A stretch of 54,450 nt of DNA, from NCBI GenBank assembly GCA_945861785.1, contig CAMAWD010000037.1:1-54450 (forward strand), written 5' to 3'. A program made the position numbers and the translations under genes. The first letter of the stretch is position 1. Every line of letters begins with the position of its first letter. The notes beneath the pieces were generated by a model, which was given only the letters and a program-made list of their open reading frames with translations, was not told the DNA's origin and made no database searches. The DNA comes from Rhodoferax sp. OV413. GTDB taxonomy: Bacteria > Pseudomonadota > Gammaproteobacteria > Burkholderiales > Burkholderiaceae_C. Below, one piece after another: positions 38,781 through 47,967 of the stretch.

Positions 38781-39896
38781 TCAGGCCAGCAGCGTCTCGG
38801 GTCGCACCCAGTCATAACCCAGCGCCTGCGCCACGGCCTCGTAGGTCACAAAGCCGTTGGCCACGTTCAGGCCACGCAACAGGTGGATGTCGTCCTTGAG
38901 CGCCTGCTTCCAGCCCTTGTCGGCCAGCGCCAGAGCGTGCGCGATGGTGGCGTTGTTCAATGCAAAGGTCGAGGTGCGCGCCACTGCACCCGGCATGTTG
39001 GCCACGCAGTAATGCACCACGCCGTCCACCACATAGGTCGGGTCCGCATGCGTGGTGGCGTGCGAGGTTTCGAAACACCCGCCCTGGTCGATTGCCACGT
39101 CCACCACCACCGCGCCTTTTTTCATGCGGCTCACCATGGCGCGCGTCACCAGCTTGGGGGCCGCCGCACCCGGGATGAGCACCCCACCGATCACGAGTTC
39201 GGCGTCCAGCACCGCCTCCTCCAGGCTGTGGGCGTTCGAATACACGGTGTTGATGCGGTTGCCGAACACCAGGTCGAGTTGGCGCAGGCGGTCCACGTTC
39301 TTGTCCAGCACAGTGACGCGTGCGCCCATGCCGACCGCCATCTGCAGGGCGTGGGTGCCAACCACGCCGGCACCGATGATGGCGACATGTGCCGCATGCA
39401 CCCCAGGCACACCACCGAGCAACACGCCCATGCCGCCCTTGGACTTTTCCAGGTGCGCGGCACCGGCCTGCACCGCCATGCGCCCGGCCACTTCACTCAT
39501 CGGCGCCAGCAGCGGCAGGCCCCCGCCCGGCCCGGTGATGGTCTCGTACGCGATGCAGACGGCGCCGGACTTGACCAGCGCCGCCGTCTGCGCCGGGTCG
39601 GGTGCCAGGTGCAGGTAGGTGTAGAGGATCTGGCCGTGCCGCAACATGGCGCATTCATGCGGTTGCGGCTCCTTCACCTTGACGACCATGTCGGCTTGGG
39701 CAAACACGGTCGGCGCATCGGGTGCCAGGGTGGCGCCGGCGGCGGCGTACTGCGCGTCGGTGAGGCCGATCGCGTCACCGGCACCGGTCTGCACCAGCAC
39801 GCTGTGCCCGTGCATCACCAACTCCCGCACGCTGGCGGGTGTCAGGCCGACCCGGTATTCATGGTTCTTGATTTCCTTGGGCAGTCCGACGCGCAT
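38781..39896 (-). CDS. ald: Alanine dehydrogenase
   Basis: A 371-residue NAD-dependent enzyme interconverting L-alanine and pyruvate plus ammonia. It begins MRVGLPKEIKNHEYRVGLTP; Lys and His active-site motifs (VKVKEPQPHEC) and the NAD fold (IIGAGVVGTHALQMAVGMGA) are clear. ATG 39896 has CAGGAGA upstream. It is divergent from an ArgP-like LysR regulator, which probably controls it through the palindromes between them. Together with the beta-alanine:pyruvate aminotransferase 4 kb away it would recycle the alanine formed. Confidence 0.95.
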   Translation of the reverse strand: MRVGLPKEIKNHEYRVGLTPASVRELVMHGHSVLVQTGAGDAIGLTDAQYAAAGATLAPDAPTVFAQADMVVKVKEPQPHECAMLRHGQILYTYLHLAPDPAQTAALVKSGAVCIAYETITGPGGGLPLLAPMSEVAGRMAVQAGAAHLEKSKGGMGVLLGGVPGVHAAHVAIIGAGVVGTHALQMAVGMGARVTVLDKNVDRLRQLDLVFGNRINTVYSNAHSLEEAVLDAELVIGGVLIPGAAAPKLVTRAMVSRMKKGAVVVDVAIDQGGCFETSHATTHADPTYVVDGVVHYCVANMPGAVARTSTFALNNATIAHALALADKGWKQALKDDIHLLRGLNVANGFVTYEAVAQALGYDWVRPETLLA

Positions 39897-39960
39897 AGGG
39901 TTCTCCTGTTTGGAATTGGGGGTGGTGTGCCGCGCAGTGTGTTCCAGGTCGCCTCGCTTG

Positions 39961-40000
39961 AACAGTTTGATTAAACTGTTTGGTTATTCATTAGCCAAAC
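39961..40000. promoter_or_regulatory. LysR-type operator palindromes between ald and its regulator
   Basis: AACAGTTT-GATT-AAACTGTT (39961-39980) is a perfect 8-bp inverted repeat. GTTTGG-N11-CCAAAC (39978-40000) overlaps it and fits the T-N11-A rule of LysR boxes. They lie 11-50 bases upstream of the regulator ATG. Confidence 0.6.
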
Positions 40001-40010
40001 TGATACAAGC

Positions 40011-40919
40011 ATGCGCACCTTCGACCCCCATGCGCTGGAGTGCCTGGCCGCCATCGTGGAGGAAGGTGGTTTCGAGCGCGCCGCTGTTCGCCTGTCGATC
40101 ACGCAGTCGGCGGTGTCGCAGCGCCTGCGTTCCCTGGAGGCCCAGGCCGGCACGGTGCTGATCGTGCGAAGCCGGCCATTGCGCGCCACAACCGCAGGCC
40201 GTCTGTTGTTGCGCCATGCGATGCAGATGCGACTGTTGCGCGCCGACCTGGACCATGACATGCACGAGCTTGCACCAGGCACATCCTCCGCACGGGAGGA
40301 AGAACGCATGTCAATCGCAGTCAACGCCGACAGCATCGCGACCTGGGCCCTGCCGGCGCTGACCGACCTGGTGGTGGACGGGCTGCCGCTGGAGATCATT
40401 GCCGACGACCAGGATTTCACGCATGTGTGGCTGCGTGAAGGGCAGGTTCTAGGTTGTGTGACCGCGTTGCGCGAGCCGCTGCGGGGCTGCAAGGTGGTAC
40501 CGCTGGGGGTGATGCGTTATGTGGCGGTGGCAAATCCCGCCTACGCGCAGTTGCACGCCCCAGACGGGTTGACGGCGCACAACTGCCGGGCCATGGCATT
40601 CATCGCATTCAACCGCAAGGATGAACTGCAAGCCCGCTTCGTGCGCCAGGCCTGCAAACTCAAACGGGTGGGCCTGAACCAGCGTTTCGTTCCCAGCTCG
40701 GAAGGCCAGGTGCAAGCCGTATTGGCAGGGTGGGGGGCCAGTGTCGTGCCCGAACTGAAAGTGCGCCACCTGCTGGAAAACCAGCAGCTGGTCAACCTCG
40801 CACCAGCCACCGCCTTGCAGGTGGAGTTGTACTGGCACTGCTGGAACCTGGACTCCGGCGTGCTCGATGCGTTGACCCGTGCGCTGACCGAAGCCGCCAG
40901 GCACAACCTGCCGGCCTGA
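40011..40919 (+). CDS. LysR-family regulator, ArgP/LysG-like
   Basis: A 302-residue LysR regulator. The N-terminal helix-turn-helix (VEEGGFERAAVRLSITQSAV) and the effector domain opening LSIAVNADSIATWALPAL-like (MSIAVNADSIATWALPAL) match the ArgP/LysG branch, whose members sense lysine or arginine and control amino-acid export or metabolism. It is divergent from ald, so an amino-acid effector such as alanine is likely. Its stop (TGA 40917-40919) abuts the convergent mmsA stop with no spacer. Confidence 0.88.
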   Translation: MRTFDPHALECLAAIVEEGGFERAAVRLSITQSAVSQRLRSLEAQAGTVLIVRSRPLRATTAGRLLLRHAMQMRLLRADLDHDMHELAPGTSSAREEERMSIAVNADSIATWALPALTDLVVDGLPLEIIADDQDFTHVWLREGQVLGCVTALREPLRGCKVVPLGVMRYVAVANPAYAQLHAPDGLTAHNCRAMAFIAFNRKDELQARFVRQACKLKRVGLNQRFVPSSEGQVQAVLAGWGASVVPELKVRHLLENQQLVNLAPATALQVELYWHCWNLDSGVLDALTRALTEAARHNLPA

Positions 40920-42470
40920 CTACCGATTGCTCGGAAAGCTGAACACCGCCCCCTCCCGGACCCCCGCCGACGGCCAGCGCTGCGTGATCGTCTTGCGTTT
41001 GGTATAAAACCGCACCGCGTCCGGCCCGTACGCCGACAAATCTCCAAAAAGTGACCGCTTCCACCCGCCAAACGAGTGGTACGCCACCGGCACCGGCAGG
41101 GGCACGTTGATACCGACCATGCCCACCAGGATGTTGTCGCTGAAATACCGGGCGGCCTCGCCGTCGCGGGTGAAGATACAGGTGCCGTTGCCGTATTCGT
41201 GCGCGTCGATCAGGTCCATCGCCTCTTGCAGGGACTTGACCCGCACGATGCCCAGCACCGGGCCGAAAATCTCGTCCTGGTAGATGGTCATGCCGGGCTT
41301 GACGTTGTCGAACAGGCAGGGGCCGATGAAATAACCGGCCTCGTAACCGGGCGGCACCTGAACATTGCGCCCGTCGACGAGCAACGTGGCACCTTCCTCG
41401 ACACCCTTGGCAACGTAGCCGCGGACCTTCTCGCAATGCGGCTTGGTCACCAGCGGGCCCATGTCGTTGCTGGCATCGGTGCCCGGCCCGACCTTCATCT
41501 TCGCAATCTCGACCTTCAGGCCGGCAATCATCGCGTCGGCCGTGGCATCACCCACGGCGACGATCAACGGCACCGCCATGCAGCGTTCGCCGCAGGAGCC
41601 AAAAGCCGCGCCCATCATGGCGCTGACCGCGTTGGCAACGTCCGCATCCGGCATCACCACCGCGTGGTTCTTCGCGCCGCCAAGGGCCTGCACCCGTTTG
41701 CCGTTCGCCGTGCCGGTGGCGTAGACGTACTCCGCAATCGGCGTCGAACCGACAAAACTGATCGCCTGGATACGTTTGTCCTTGAGAAGGGCGTCGACGG
41801 CCTCTTTGTCGCCGTTCACCACGTTGAGCACGCCGGGCGGCAGGCCTGCCTCGAGCGCCAGCTGTGCGACCAGCAGCGCACTGGACGGGTCACGCTCGGA
41901 GGGTTTGAGAATGAAGGTGTTGCCGCAGACCACGGCCATCGGCCACATCCACAGCGGCACCATGACCGGGAAGTTGAACGGCGTGATGCCAGCCGTGACG
42001 CCCAGCGCCTGGAATTCGCTCCAGGAGTCGATCGACGGCCCAACGTTGCGGCTGTGTTCGCCCTTGAGCAACTCCGGGCCGTAACTGGCGAATTCGACGT
42101 TCTCGATGCCGCGCTGCAATTCGCCCAGGGCGTCACCGACCACCTTGCCGTGTTCGGCCGTGAGCAGTGCACAGATCTGGTCGGCGTTTTCTTCGAGCAA
42201 TTGCTTGAGCTTGCCCATCACGCGGGCGCGCTTCAGGGGGGGCGTGGCGCGCCATGCCGGATACGCCGCATGGGCCGACGCAATCGCCTGCTCGATGGTG
42301 GCCGCGTCGGCCAGCAGCAGGCGCTTTTCCACCTTGCCGGTGGCGGGGTTGAAAACATCCTGGGAGCGGCTGCCGCCGGCCACCAGCTTGCCATCGATCA
42401 GGTGGCCGATGGTGGGCAGGGCGGTGGGGGCGGCAGCGCCGACAGTGGGGAGAAACGGGTCTTGGTACAT
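40920..42470 (-). CDS. mmsA: Methylmalonate/malonate semialdehyde dehydrogenase (CoA-acylating)
   Basis: A 516-residue aldehyde dehydrogenase of the MmsA family. Motifs: GVTAGITPFNFPVMVPLWM, ALGGAKNHAVVMPDAD, catalytic Cys in FGSCGERCMAVP, and the C-terminal PVPVAYHSFGGWKRSLFGD. It would convert malonate semialdehyde from the neighbouring transaminase to acetyl-CoA and CO2. I chose ATG 42470; a TTG at 42491 adds seven residues. It follows the transaminase gene on the same strand, 34 bases apart. Confidence 0.92.
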   Translation of the reverse strand: MYQDPFLPTVGAAAPTALPTIGHLIDGKLVAGGSRSQDVFNPATGKVEKRLLLADAATIEQAIASAHAAYPAWRATPPLKRARVMGKLKQLLEENADQICALLTAEHGKVVGDALGELQRGIENVEFASYGPELLKGEHSRNVGPSIDSWSEFQALGVTAGITPFNFPVMVPLWMWPMAVVCGNTFILKPSERDPSSALLVAQLALEAGLPPGVLNVVNGDKEAVDALLKDKRIQAISFVGSTPIAEYVYATGTANGKRVQALGGAKNHAVVMPDADVANAVSAMMGAAFGSCGERCMAVPLIVAVGDATADAMIAGLKVEIAKMKVGPGTDASNDMGPLVTKPHCEKVRGYVAKGVEEGATLLVDGRNVQVPPGYEAGYFIGPCLFDNVKPGMTIYQDEIFGPVLGIVRVKSLQEAMDLIDAHEYGNGTCIFTRDGEAARYFSDNILVGMVGINVPLPVPVAYHSFGGWKRSLFGDLSAYGPDAVRFYTKRKTITQRWPSAGVREGAVFSFPSNR

Positions 42471-42504
42471 GGTCTGGATCAGAGAGGGCAAGGGGCAGGC
42501 TCGC

Positions 42505-43863
42505 TCAGGCGGTTTCGCGCAGGGCGTCGCCCAGGGCGTTGATCAGGCTGTCGATCTCGGATTTTTCGATGATGAACGGGGGCGCCAGCTGGATGGTGTC
42601 GCCGCCATAACGCACGTAGAAGCCCTTGTCCAGGCACTTCATGGCGATCTCGTAGGGGCGGCGTGCCGGCTCACCGGGCAAGGCCTCGATCGTGAAACCG
42701 GCGGCCAGGCCGTAGTTGCGTATGTCGGTGACGTGTTTCACCCCCTTGAGGCTGTGCACTGCCTGCTCGAAGTACGGCGCCAGGGACTTGACCGTGTTGA
42801 CCAGGTCGTCCCTCACCAGCACGTCGAGCGCGGCAATACCTGCCGCACAGGCCACCGGATGCGCGGAATAGGTGTAGCCATGGGCAAACTCCAGCATGTA
42901 GTCCGGCCCGCCGGCGTTCATGAAGGTGTCGTAGATCTCCTTCGTGGCCACCACGGCGCCCAGCGGTTGCGTGCCATTGGTGATCTGCTTGGCGGCGTTG
43001 AGGATGTCGGGTGTGACACCGAACGCCTCCGAGCCGGTGTAGGCGCCGGCGCGGCCGAAACCGGTGATGACCTCGTCAAATATCAGCAGGATGTTGTTGG
43101 CGGTGCAGATGTCGCGCAGCCGCTTGAGGTAACCCACCGGCGGGATCACCACACCGGCCGAGCCGGAGAATGGCTCGACGATCACGGCCGCAATGTTGGA
43201 CGCGTCGTGCAGGGCGATCAACCGGAGCAGGTCGTCGGCCAGCTCAGCGCCTTTTTCAGGCATGCCGCGCGAAAAGGCATTGCTGGCGAGTTGCGTGTGC
43301 GGCAGGTGGTCGGCCTCGATCGCCTGGCCGAAGGCCTTGCGGTTGGCCACGATGCCGCCCACCGAGATGCCGCCGAAGTTGACCCCGTGGTAACCCTTCT
43401 CGCGGCCGATGAAACGCGTCTTGCTGGCCTGGCCCTTGGTGCGCCAGTAGGCGCGCGCCATCTTCAGCGACGTGTCGGCGCACTCGGAGCCCGAACCGGT
43501 GAAGAATACGTAATCCAGGCCGGCCGGTGTCAACTCCTTGATCTTGTTGGCGAGTTCGAACGACAACGCGTGCCCGTACTGGAAGGCCGGGGAGTAGTCG
43601 AGCTTGGCGATCTGTTTGCTCACCGCCTCGGTGATCTCGGCCCGGCCGTGGCCCAGGCCGCAACACCACAGGCCTGACAGGCAATCCAGAATCTTGCGTC
43701 CGTCCGCCGCAGTGTAGTAGGCGCCTTGGGCGCTCACCATCATGCGTGGATTGGCCTTGAACTGGCGGTTCGCCGTGTAGGGCATCCAGTGCGCGTCCAG
43801 CCAGGCGGCGTCGGTGCGCGGTTCCGTGATGGGTTGCAGGTGTTGGGTGTCGTTCAGGTTCAT
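42505..43863 (-). CDS. Beta-alanine:pyruvate aminotransferase (omega-aminotransferase, class III)
   Basis: A 452-residue PLP enzyme. It contains WMPYTANRQFKANPRM, LSGLWCCGLGHGRAEI, FFTGSGSECADTSLKMA, DEVITGFGRAGA, and the PLP-lysine region AAKQITNGTQPLGAVV. Beta-alanine plus pyruvate gives malonate semialdehyde plus L-alanine. ATG 43863 is preceded by GGAG; an upstream ATG at 43914 is less likely. Being close to a 2-aminoethylphosphonate transporter, it could also accept 2-aminoethylphosphonate, a beta-alanine analogue; this is speculation. Confidence 0.88.
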   Translation of the reverse strand: MNLNDTQHLQPITEPRTDAAWLDAHWMPYTANRQFKANPRMMVSAQGAYYTAADGRKILDCLSGLWCCGLGHGRAEITEAVSKQIAKLDYSPAFQYGHALSFELANKIKELTPAGLDYVFFTGSGSECADTSLKMARAYWRTKGQASKTRFIGREKGYHGVNFGGISVGGIVANRKAFGQAIEADHLPHTQLASNAFSRGMPEKGAELADDLLRLIALHDASNIAAVIVEPFSGSAGVVIPPVGYLKRLRDICTANNILLIFDEVITGFGRAGAYTGSEAFGVTPDILNAAKQITNGTQPLGAVVATKEIYDTFMNAGGPDYMLEFAHGYTYSAHPVACAAGIAALDVLVRDDLVNTVKSLAPYFEQAVHSLKGVKHVTDIRNYGLAAGFTIEALPGEPARRPYEIAMKCLDKGFYVRYGGDTIQLAPPFIIEKSEIDSLINALGDALRETA

Positions 43864-43950
43864 GGAATGCTCCGGTGGTGGCGGCTTATAACAATGGAAA
43901 AGCCCTGCTGTCATGTTCTGTCACCCTGGACCTGCTACGAAACGCACTGG

Positions 43951-43971
43951 ATTGCGGGTCAAGCCCGCAAT
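43951..43971. repeat. REP-like palindrome in intergenic DNA
   Basis: ATTGCGGG-TCAAG-CCCGCAAT is a perfect 8-bp inverted repeat, flanked by CACTGG and GACAGGG. It resembles short interspersed palindromes common in proteobacterial genomes. It lies between the divergent aminotransferase and LysR genes; copy number in the genome is unknown. Confidence 0.6.
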
Positions 43972-44082
43972 GACAGGGCACGGTTGACAGGGCGAAGATG
44001 ACGGCAACAGGTCGGGATACGCATTGTGGCGCTGTCTGTTACTCTTAAGAATGGCTGGTTATCACTATTCAGTTGCCAATTC

Positions 44083-45042
44083 ATGCAAGTAAATCACCAC
44101 GCCTTGTTGGGCCAGCTGGCCGATATGGACCTGCGCCTGTTGCGTGTCTTCAAGACCGTGGTCGACTGCGGCGGCATGGCGGCGGCTGAACTCGAGCTCA
44201 ACATCGGCACCTCCACGATCAGCCGCCATGTGAAGGACCTGGAGGTCCGCCTGGGCCTGACCCTGTGCCGGCGCGGCCGTGCCGGTTTCTCGCTCACCAC
44301 CGAAGGTGAACAGATCTACGCCGAAACCCTGCGCCTGCTGGCGTCGACCGACGCGTTCCGCTCCAGCGTGGACGAGATCCACCGGCGCATGGGCGGGCAA
44401 CTCAAGGTCGCGGTGTTCGACAAGACCGCCAGCAACCCGGCGGCACATATCGGGCGTGCCATCGCGCTGTTCTGCGAGCGTGCGCCCGAGGTCGAACTGC
44501 ACCTGCACGTGGCCCCCATCAATACCATCGAACGCGGCGTGATCGACGGCCAGTTTCAGGTCGGCGTGATCCCCGGCCACCGCCGCTCGGCGAGCTTGGC
44601 TTACGACGAACTATTCGACGAGACCATGTACCTGTATTGCGGCGCGCAGCACCCGCTGTTCGAAGTGCCGGTGTCCGGCCTGGGCTGGGAGGGCCTGGCC
44701 GCGCAGCAGTTTGCGGGCCTGGGTTACCACTCGCCGAACATGGACATCAGCCAGCAGATGCGCCTGCCGCGCAAGGCGACGGGGTTCGATCAGGAGGCGA
44801 TTGCCCATCTGATCCTGTCGGGCAAGTTCCTGGGTTTCCTGCCCGACCACTATGCGGCCGGGTTTGTCGGCCAGGGGCAAATGCGCGCACTCAACCCGGA
44901 GGTGTTGCGCTACACCTGCGGTTTCCTGGGCATCCTGCGGCGCTCACCGGAGCCGGCACGGGCGACGCGGGTGTTCCAGGCCTGCCTGCTGGAGGCACAC
45001 CAGGCTGTGGCAGTCGACCGTCACATTCCTGTGTCATACTGA
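44083..45042 (+). CDS. LysR-family transcriptional regulator
   Basis: A 319-residue LysR regulator with an N-terminal winged helix (LLRVFKTVVDCGGMAAAELELNIGTS, then STISRHVKDLEVRLGL) and an effector domain. I chose ATG 44083; ATG 44125 (MDLRLLRVF) is a shorter alternative. It is divergent from the aminotransferase operon and 56 bases upstream of the ABC ATPase gene on the same strand, so it may control both the beta-alanine genes and the transporter. Confidence 0.88.
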   Translation: MQVNHHALLGQLADMDLRLLRVFKTVVDCGGMAAAELELNIGTSTISRHVKDLEVRLGLTLCRRGRAGFSLTTEGEQIYAETLRLLASTDAFRSSVDEIHRRMGGQLKVAVFDKTASNPAAHIGRAIALFCERAPEVELHLHVAPINTIERGVIDGQFQVGVIPGHRRSASLAYDELFDETMYLYCGAQHPLFEVPVSGLGWEGLAAQQFAGLGYHSPNMDISQQMRLPRKATGFDQEAIAHLILSGKFLGFLPDHYAAGFVGQGQMRALNPEVLRYTCGFLGILRRSPEPARATRVFQACLLEAHQAVAVDRHIPVSY

Positions 45043-45098
45043 TTTTGAAGTCGTGCGGCGTGTTGCGCAGCACTGTTGCAACCTGATTTGCGTCCACC

Positions 45099-46151
45099 AT
45101 GACCCCTGACTACTTTCTCGAGTTGCGCCATGTCCGCAAGGAGTTCGGCAACTTCACTGCGCTGCATGACATCAATCTCGGGATCCGCAAGGGCGAGTTC
45201 GTTTGTTTCCTGGGGCCTTCGGGGTGTGGCAAGACCACGCTGTTGCGCGTGATTGCCGGGCTGGAGATGCAGACCTCCGGCGAGGTGGTACAGGCCGGGC
45301 GGGACATCTCCCGCCAGCCGCCTGCCGGGCGCGACTACGGCATCGTGTTTCAGAGTTATGCCCTGTTCCCCAACCTCAGCGTTGCCGACAACATTGCGTA
45401 TGGTCTTGTCAATCGCAAGACCGCCCGGGCGCAGGTGCGCCAACGCGTTGCCGAACTGCTCAAGCTCGTAGGCCTTCCCGGCACGCAAGAGAAATTCCCC
45501 AGCCAGTTGTCCGGTGGCCAGCAGCAGCGAATTGCGCTCGCACGGGCGCTTGCCACATCGCCCGGGTTGCTGCTGCTCGACGAACCGCTGTCCGCGCTCG
45601 ATGCGCTGGAGCGGGTGCGCCTGCGCCAGGAAATCCGCGCTCTGCAGAAATCCCTGGGTGTGACGACCATCATGGTCACGCACGACCAGGAAGTGGCACT
45701 CAGCGTGGCCGACCGCATCGTGGTGATGAACCACGGCGTGATCGACCAAGTGGGCACGCCGTTGGACATCTACCGCGAGCCCGCTTCCCCGTTTGTGGCG
45801 GATTTCGTGGGCAAGGTCAACGTCTTGCCGGGCCGTGTGCGCCGCGGCCAGCTTGAGATCGGGGGCCACAAGCTGCCGGCCGACGGCCCGGACCGCGAAG
45901 TGCGTGTCTACCTTCGGCCCGAAGACGTGCTGGCGCGCCCGATCAGCGCTGGCGACGACCATGTATTCGACTCCACCGTCGAGCAGGTCGACTTCTTGGG
46001 CGCGTTCTGCCACGTGCATGTGCGTGCCGCCAGCCTCAGCGCACAGCCGCTCACGGTGGTCCTGTCTTTGAATTTTCTGGCCGAACAGTCGCTGGTGGTG
46101 GGTTCGGCCCTGCCACTTCGCCTGCTTCCGGAGCGGCTCAAGATCTTCTGA
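45099..46151 (+). CDS. ABC transporter ATP-binding protein, 2-aminoethylphosphonate type
   Basis: A 350-residue ATPase of the PotA/FbpC class and the best fit to the ATPase of 2-aminoethylphosphonate importers (PhnT-like). Walker A GPSGCGKTT, Q-loop FQSYALFPN, signature LSGGQQQRIALARAL and Walker B LLLLDEPLSALD are complete; a C-terminal TOBE-like domain follows (YLRPEDVLARP). The gene is convergent with the permease gene (19 bases between stops), which is unusual for partner subunits. Confidence 0.88.
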   Translation: MTPDYFLELRHVRKEFGNFTALHDINLGIRKGEFVCFLGPSGCGKTTLLRVIAGLEMQTSGEVVQAGRDISRQPPAGRDYGIVFQSYALFPNLSVADNIAYGLVNRKTARAQVRQRVAELLKLVGLPGTQEKFPSQLSGGQQQRIALARALATSPGLLLLDEPLSALDALERVRLRQEIRALQKSLGVTTIMVTHDQEVALSVADRIVVMNHGVIDQVGTPLDIYREPASPFVADFVGKVNVLPGRVRRGQLEIGGHKLPADGPDREVRVYLRPEDVLARPISAGDDHVFDSTVEQVDFLGAFCHVHVRAASLSAQPLTVVLSLNFLAEQSLVVGSALPLRLLPERLKIF

Positions 46152-46170
46152 TCCCTCGCCTGGCGAGGCC
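46152..46170. terminator. Short hairpin between convergent ATPase and permease genes
   Basis: CCTCGC (46154-46159), loop CTG, GCGAGG (46163-46168). No T-run follows on either strand, so termination by it is uncertain. Confidence 0.35.
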
Positions 46171-47883
46171 TTACCCTGCCGGTCTGCGCCAGCGCTGCGT
46201 GCTTCGCCCCAGCAACCACTGCAGCAGCCAGAAGCCCAGACATGCCAGCGCCGAGGTGACCACGATGAGCGTGGCCATTGCGGCAGCGGCGCCGACCTCG
46301 CCGGTCTCCGACATCTGCACCACGGCTATCGACGCAACGACCGTCTTGGGTGAATAGATGAACACCAGCGCCGAGATGGTGGTCATCGCGTTGACGAACA
46401 GGTAACGCGCAATGTCGATCACCGCCGGCAGGCAGATCGGCAGCGTGACCCGCATGAAGGTCTTGTAGAACGGCACCTTGAGTGATGCGGACACCGACTC
46501 GAACTCGGAATCCAGCGCCTTGAGGGCCGTCACGGCCGTGAGGTGCGCCGACGAGTAGAAGTGCACGATGGTGCAGATCACCATCAGCGTGAGGGTTTCG
46601 TACAGGCCATTGGCCGGGTTCAGCGGGTGGTTGAAGAAAAAGATGTAGCCCAAGCCCAGCACCAGGCCGGGTACGGCCATCGGCAGGATGGCAAAGAAAC
46701 GAATCAGCAGTTTGAGTGGCTCCGCCTGTTTGAGCTTCTCGATGCCATAGGCCGTGGCAAAGATGAACAGGGTACCCACCAGGGAGGAAAAACAAGCCAT
46801 CTTCAGGCTGTTGATGTAGGCCACGTCCAGGCCGGTGTCCTCCAGCGCGAAGAGGTAGTGCCGCAGGCTCATCGACAGGTTGTAGGGCCACAACTTCACG
46901 AAGGACGCGAAGATCGCCATGCCCATCATGGCGAGCATCGCGACTGCGATCAGCGTGCTGAACACGAACATCGCGGTGTCGAAGACCAGGTCGGGCTTGG
47001 GCACGTACAAAACGAACCGCGCCGACAGTGCGGCCCGCTGGCGCCGCTGGACCATCCAGTCCACGATGAACGCGAACACCGCCGGAATGAGTAGCAACAG
47101 GCTGATCACTGCGCCCTGGGCAAAGTTCTGCTGGCCGATGACCTGGATGTAGATGTCGGTGGCCAGCACGTTGTAGTTGCCACCAATGATCTTGACCACG
47201 CCGAACTCGGCGACAGCCATCGTGAACACCACCATGCTGGCCGAGATGATCCCGTACTTCGCGCCCGGCAGCGTGATCGTGCGGAACTTGCGCAGGGCAC
47301 TGGTGCCCATCGAGTCGGCGGCCTCGTACAGGCGCGCGTCCGACAGCGCCAGGCCCGACAAAAGGATCATCAACGCGTGCGGGAAGGCGCTGAACACCAT
47401 GGCCAGGGTCATGCCCGGCAAGCCATAGATGCTGCCGAGCCCGAAAAACTGGACCCAGCTCTTGAGCACCCCCTGGTTGCCGAACAGGTAGATGAGCGAG
47501 AGCGCGGACAGCAGCGAGGGCGCCAGGATGGGGATCAGCGCAATACCTCGGAACAGCCCGCGCAACGGCATGCAGGAGCGCTGGATGGCATAGGCCAGGC
47601 CAAATGCCAATGGAATGGTGACCAGCGTGGTGAGCGCGGCAAACGTCAGGCTGTGGGTGATGGAGCCCAGCAGCGAGGGGGTGGCGAAATACTGGACAAA
47701 ACCAGTCAGGCCGATCCAGTGGCCGTCCTTGTCCTGCACGCTCTTGACCAGAATCGTCAGGAGCGGCGCGCCCAGCGTCAGGAACAGCGCAAGTGCCGCG
47801 GCAGCAAGGCCACCACGCGCCAGCCAGGTTTCAAGCCGCAGGGCCGGGCGAAGGGAAAGACCGGGCGAAAGAACAGCACTCAT
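46171..47883 (-). CDS. Two-domain ABC permease, 2-aminoethylphosphonate type
   Basis: A 570-residue inner-membrane protein with about 12 helices, made of two fused permease units. Each has an EAA loop, YEAADSMGTSALRKFRTITL near residue 190 and FESVSASLKVPFYKTFMRV near 465. Fused permeases of this kind occur with phosphonate, iron and thiamine binding proteins. The binding protein just upstream on the same strand is of the 2-aminoethylphosphonate type, so that substrate is favoured. ATG 47883 begins a full-length protein. Confidence 0.9.
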   Translation of the reverse strand: MSAVLSPGLSLRPALRLETWLARGGLAAAALALFLTLGAPLLTILVKSVQDKDGHWIGLTGFVQYFATPSLLGSITHSLTFAALTTLVTIPLAFGLAYAIQRSCMPLRGLFRGIALIPILAPSLLSALSLIYLFGNQGVLKSWVQFFGLGSIYGLPGMTLAMVFSAFPHALMILLSGLALSDARLYEAADSMGTSALRKFRTITLPGAKYGIISASMVVFTMAVAEFGVVKIIGGNYNVLATDIYIQVIGQQNFAQGAVISLLLLIPAVFAFIVDWMVQRRQRAALSARFVLYVPKPDLVFDTAMFVFSTLIAVAMLAMMGMAIFASFVKLWPYNLSMSLRHYLFALEDTGLDVAYINSLKMACFSSLVGTLFIFATAYGIEKLKQAEPLKLLIRFFAILPMAVPGLVLGLGYIFFFNHPLNPANGLYETLTLMVICTIVHFYSSAHLTAVTALKALDSEFESVSASLKVPFYKTFMRVTLPICLPAVIDIARYLFVNAMTTISALVFIYSPKTVVASIAVVQMSETGEVGAAAAMATLIVVTSALACLGFWLLQWLLGRSTQRWRRPAG

Positions 47884-47967
47884 GGCATCGATTCGCCAAT
47901 TGGGGACAAAAAGGTTCGACCCCGGCGCAAGGCCGGGGTCGAAGAGGGAGTGCGAAGCAAGCGCTGC

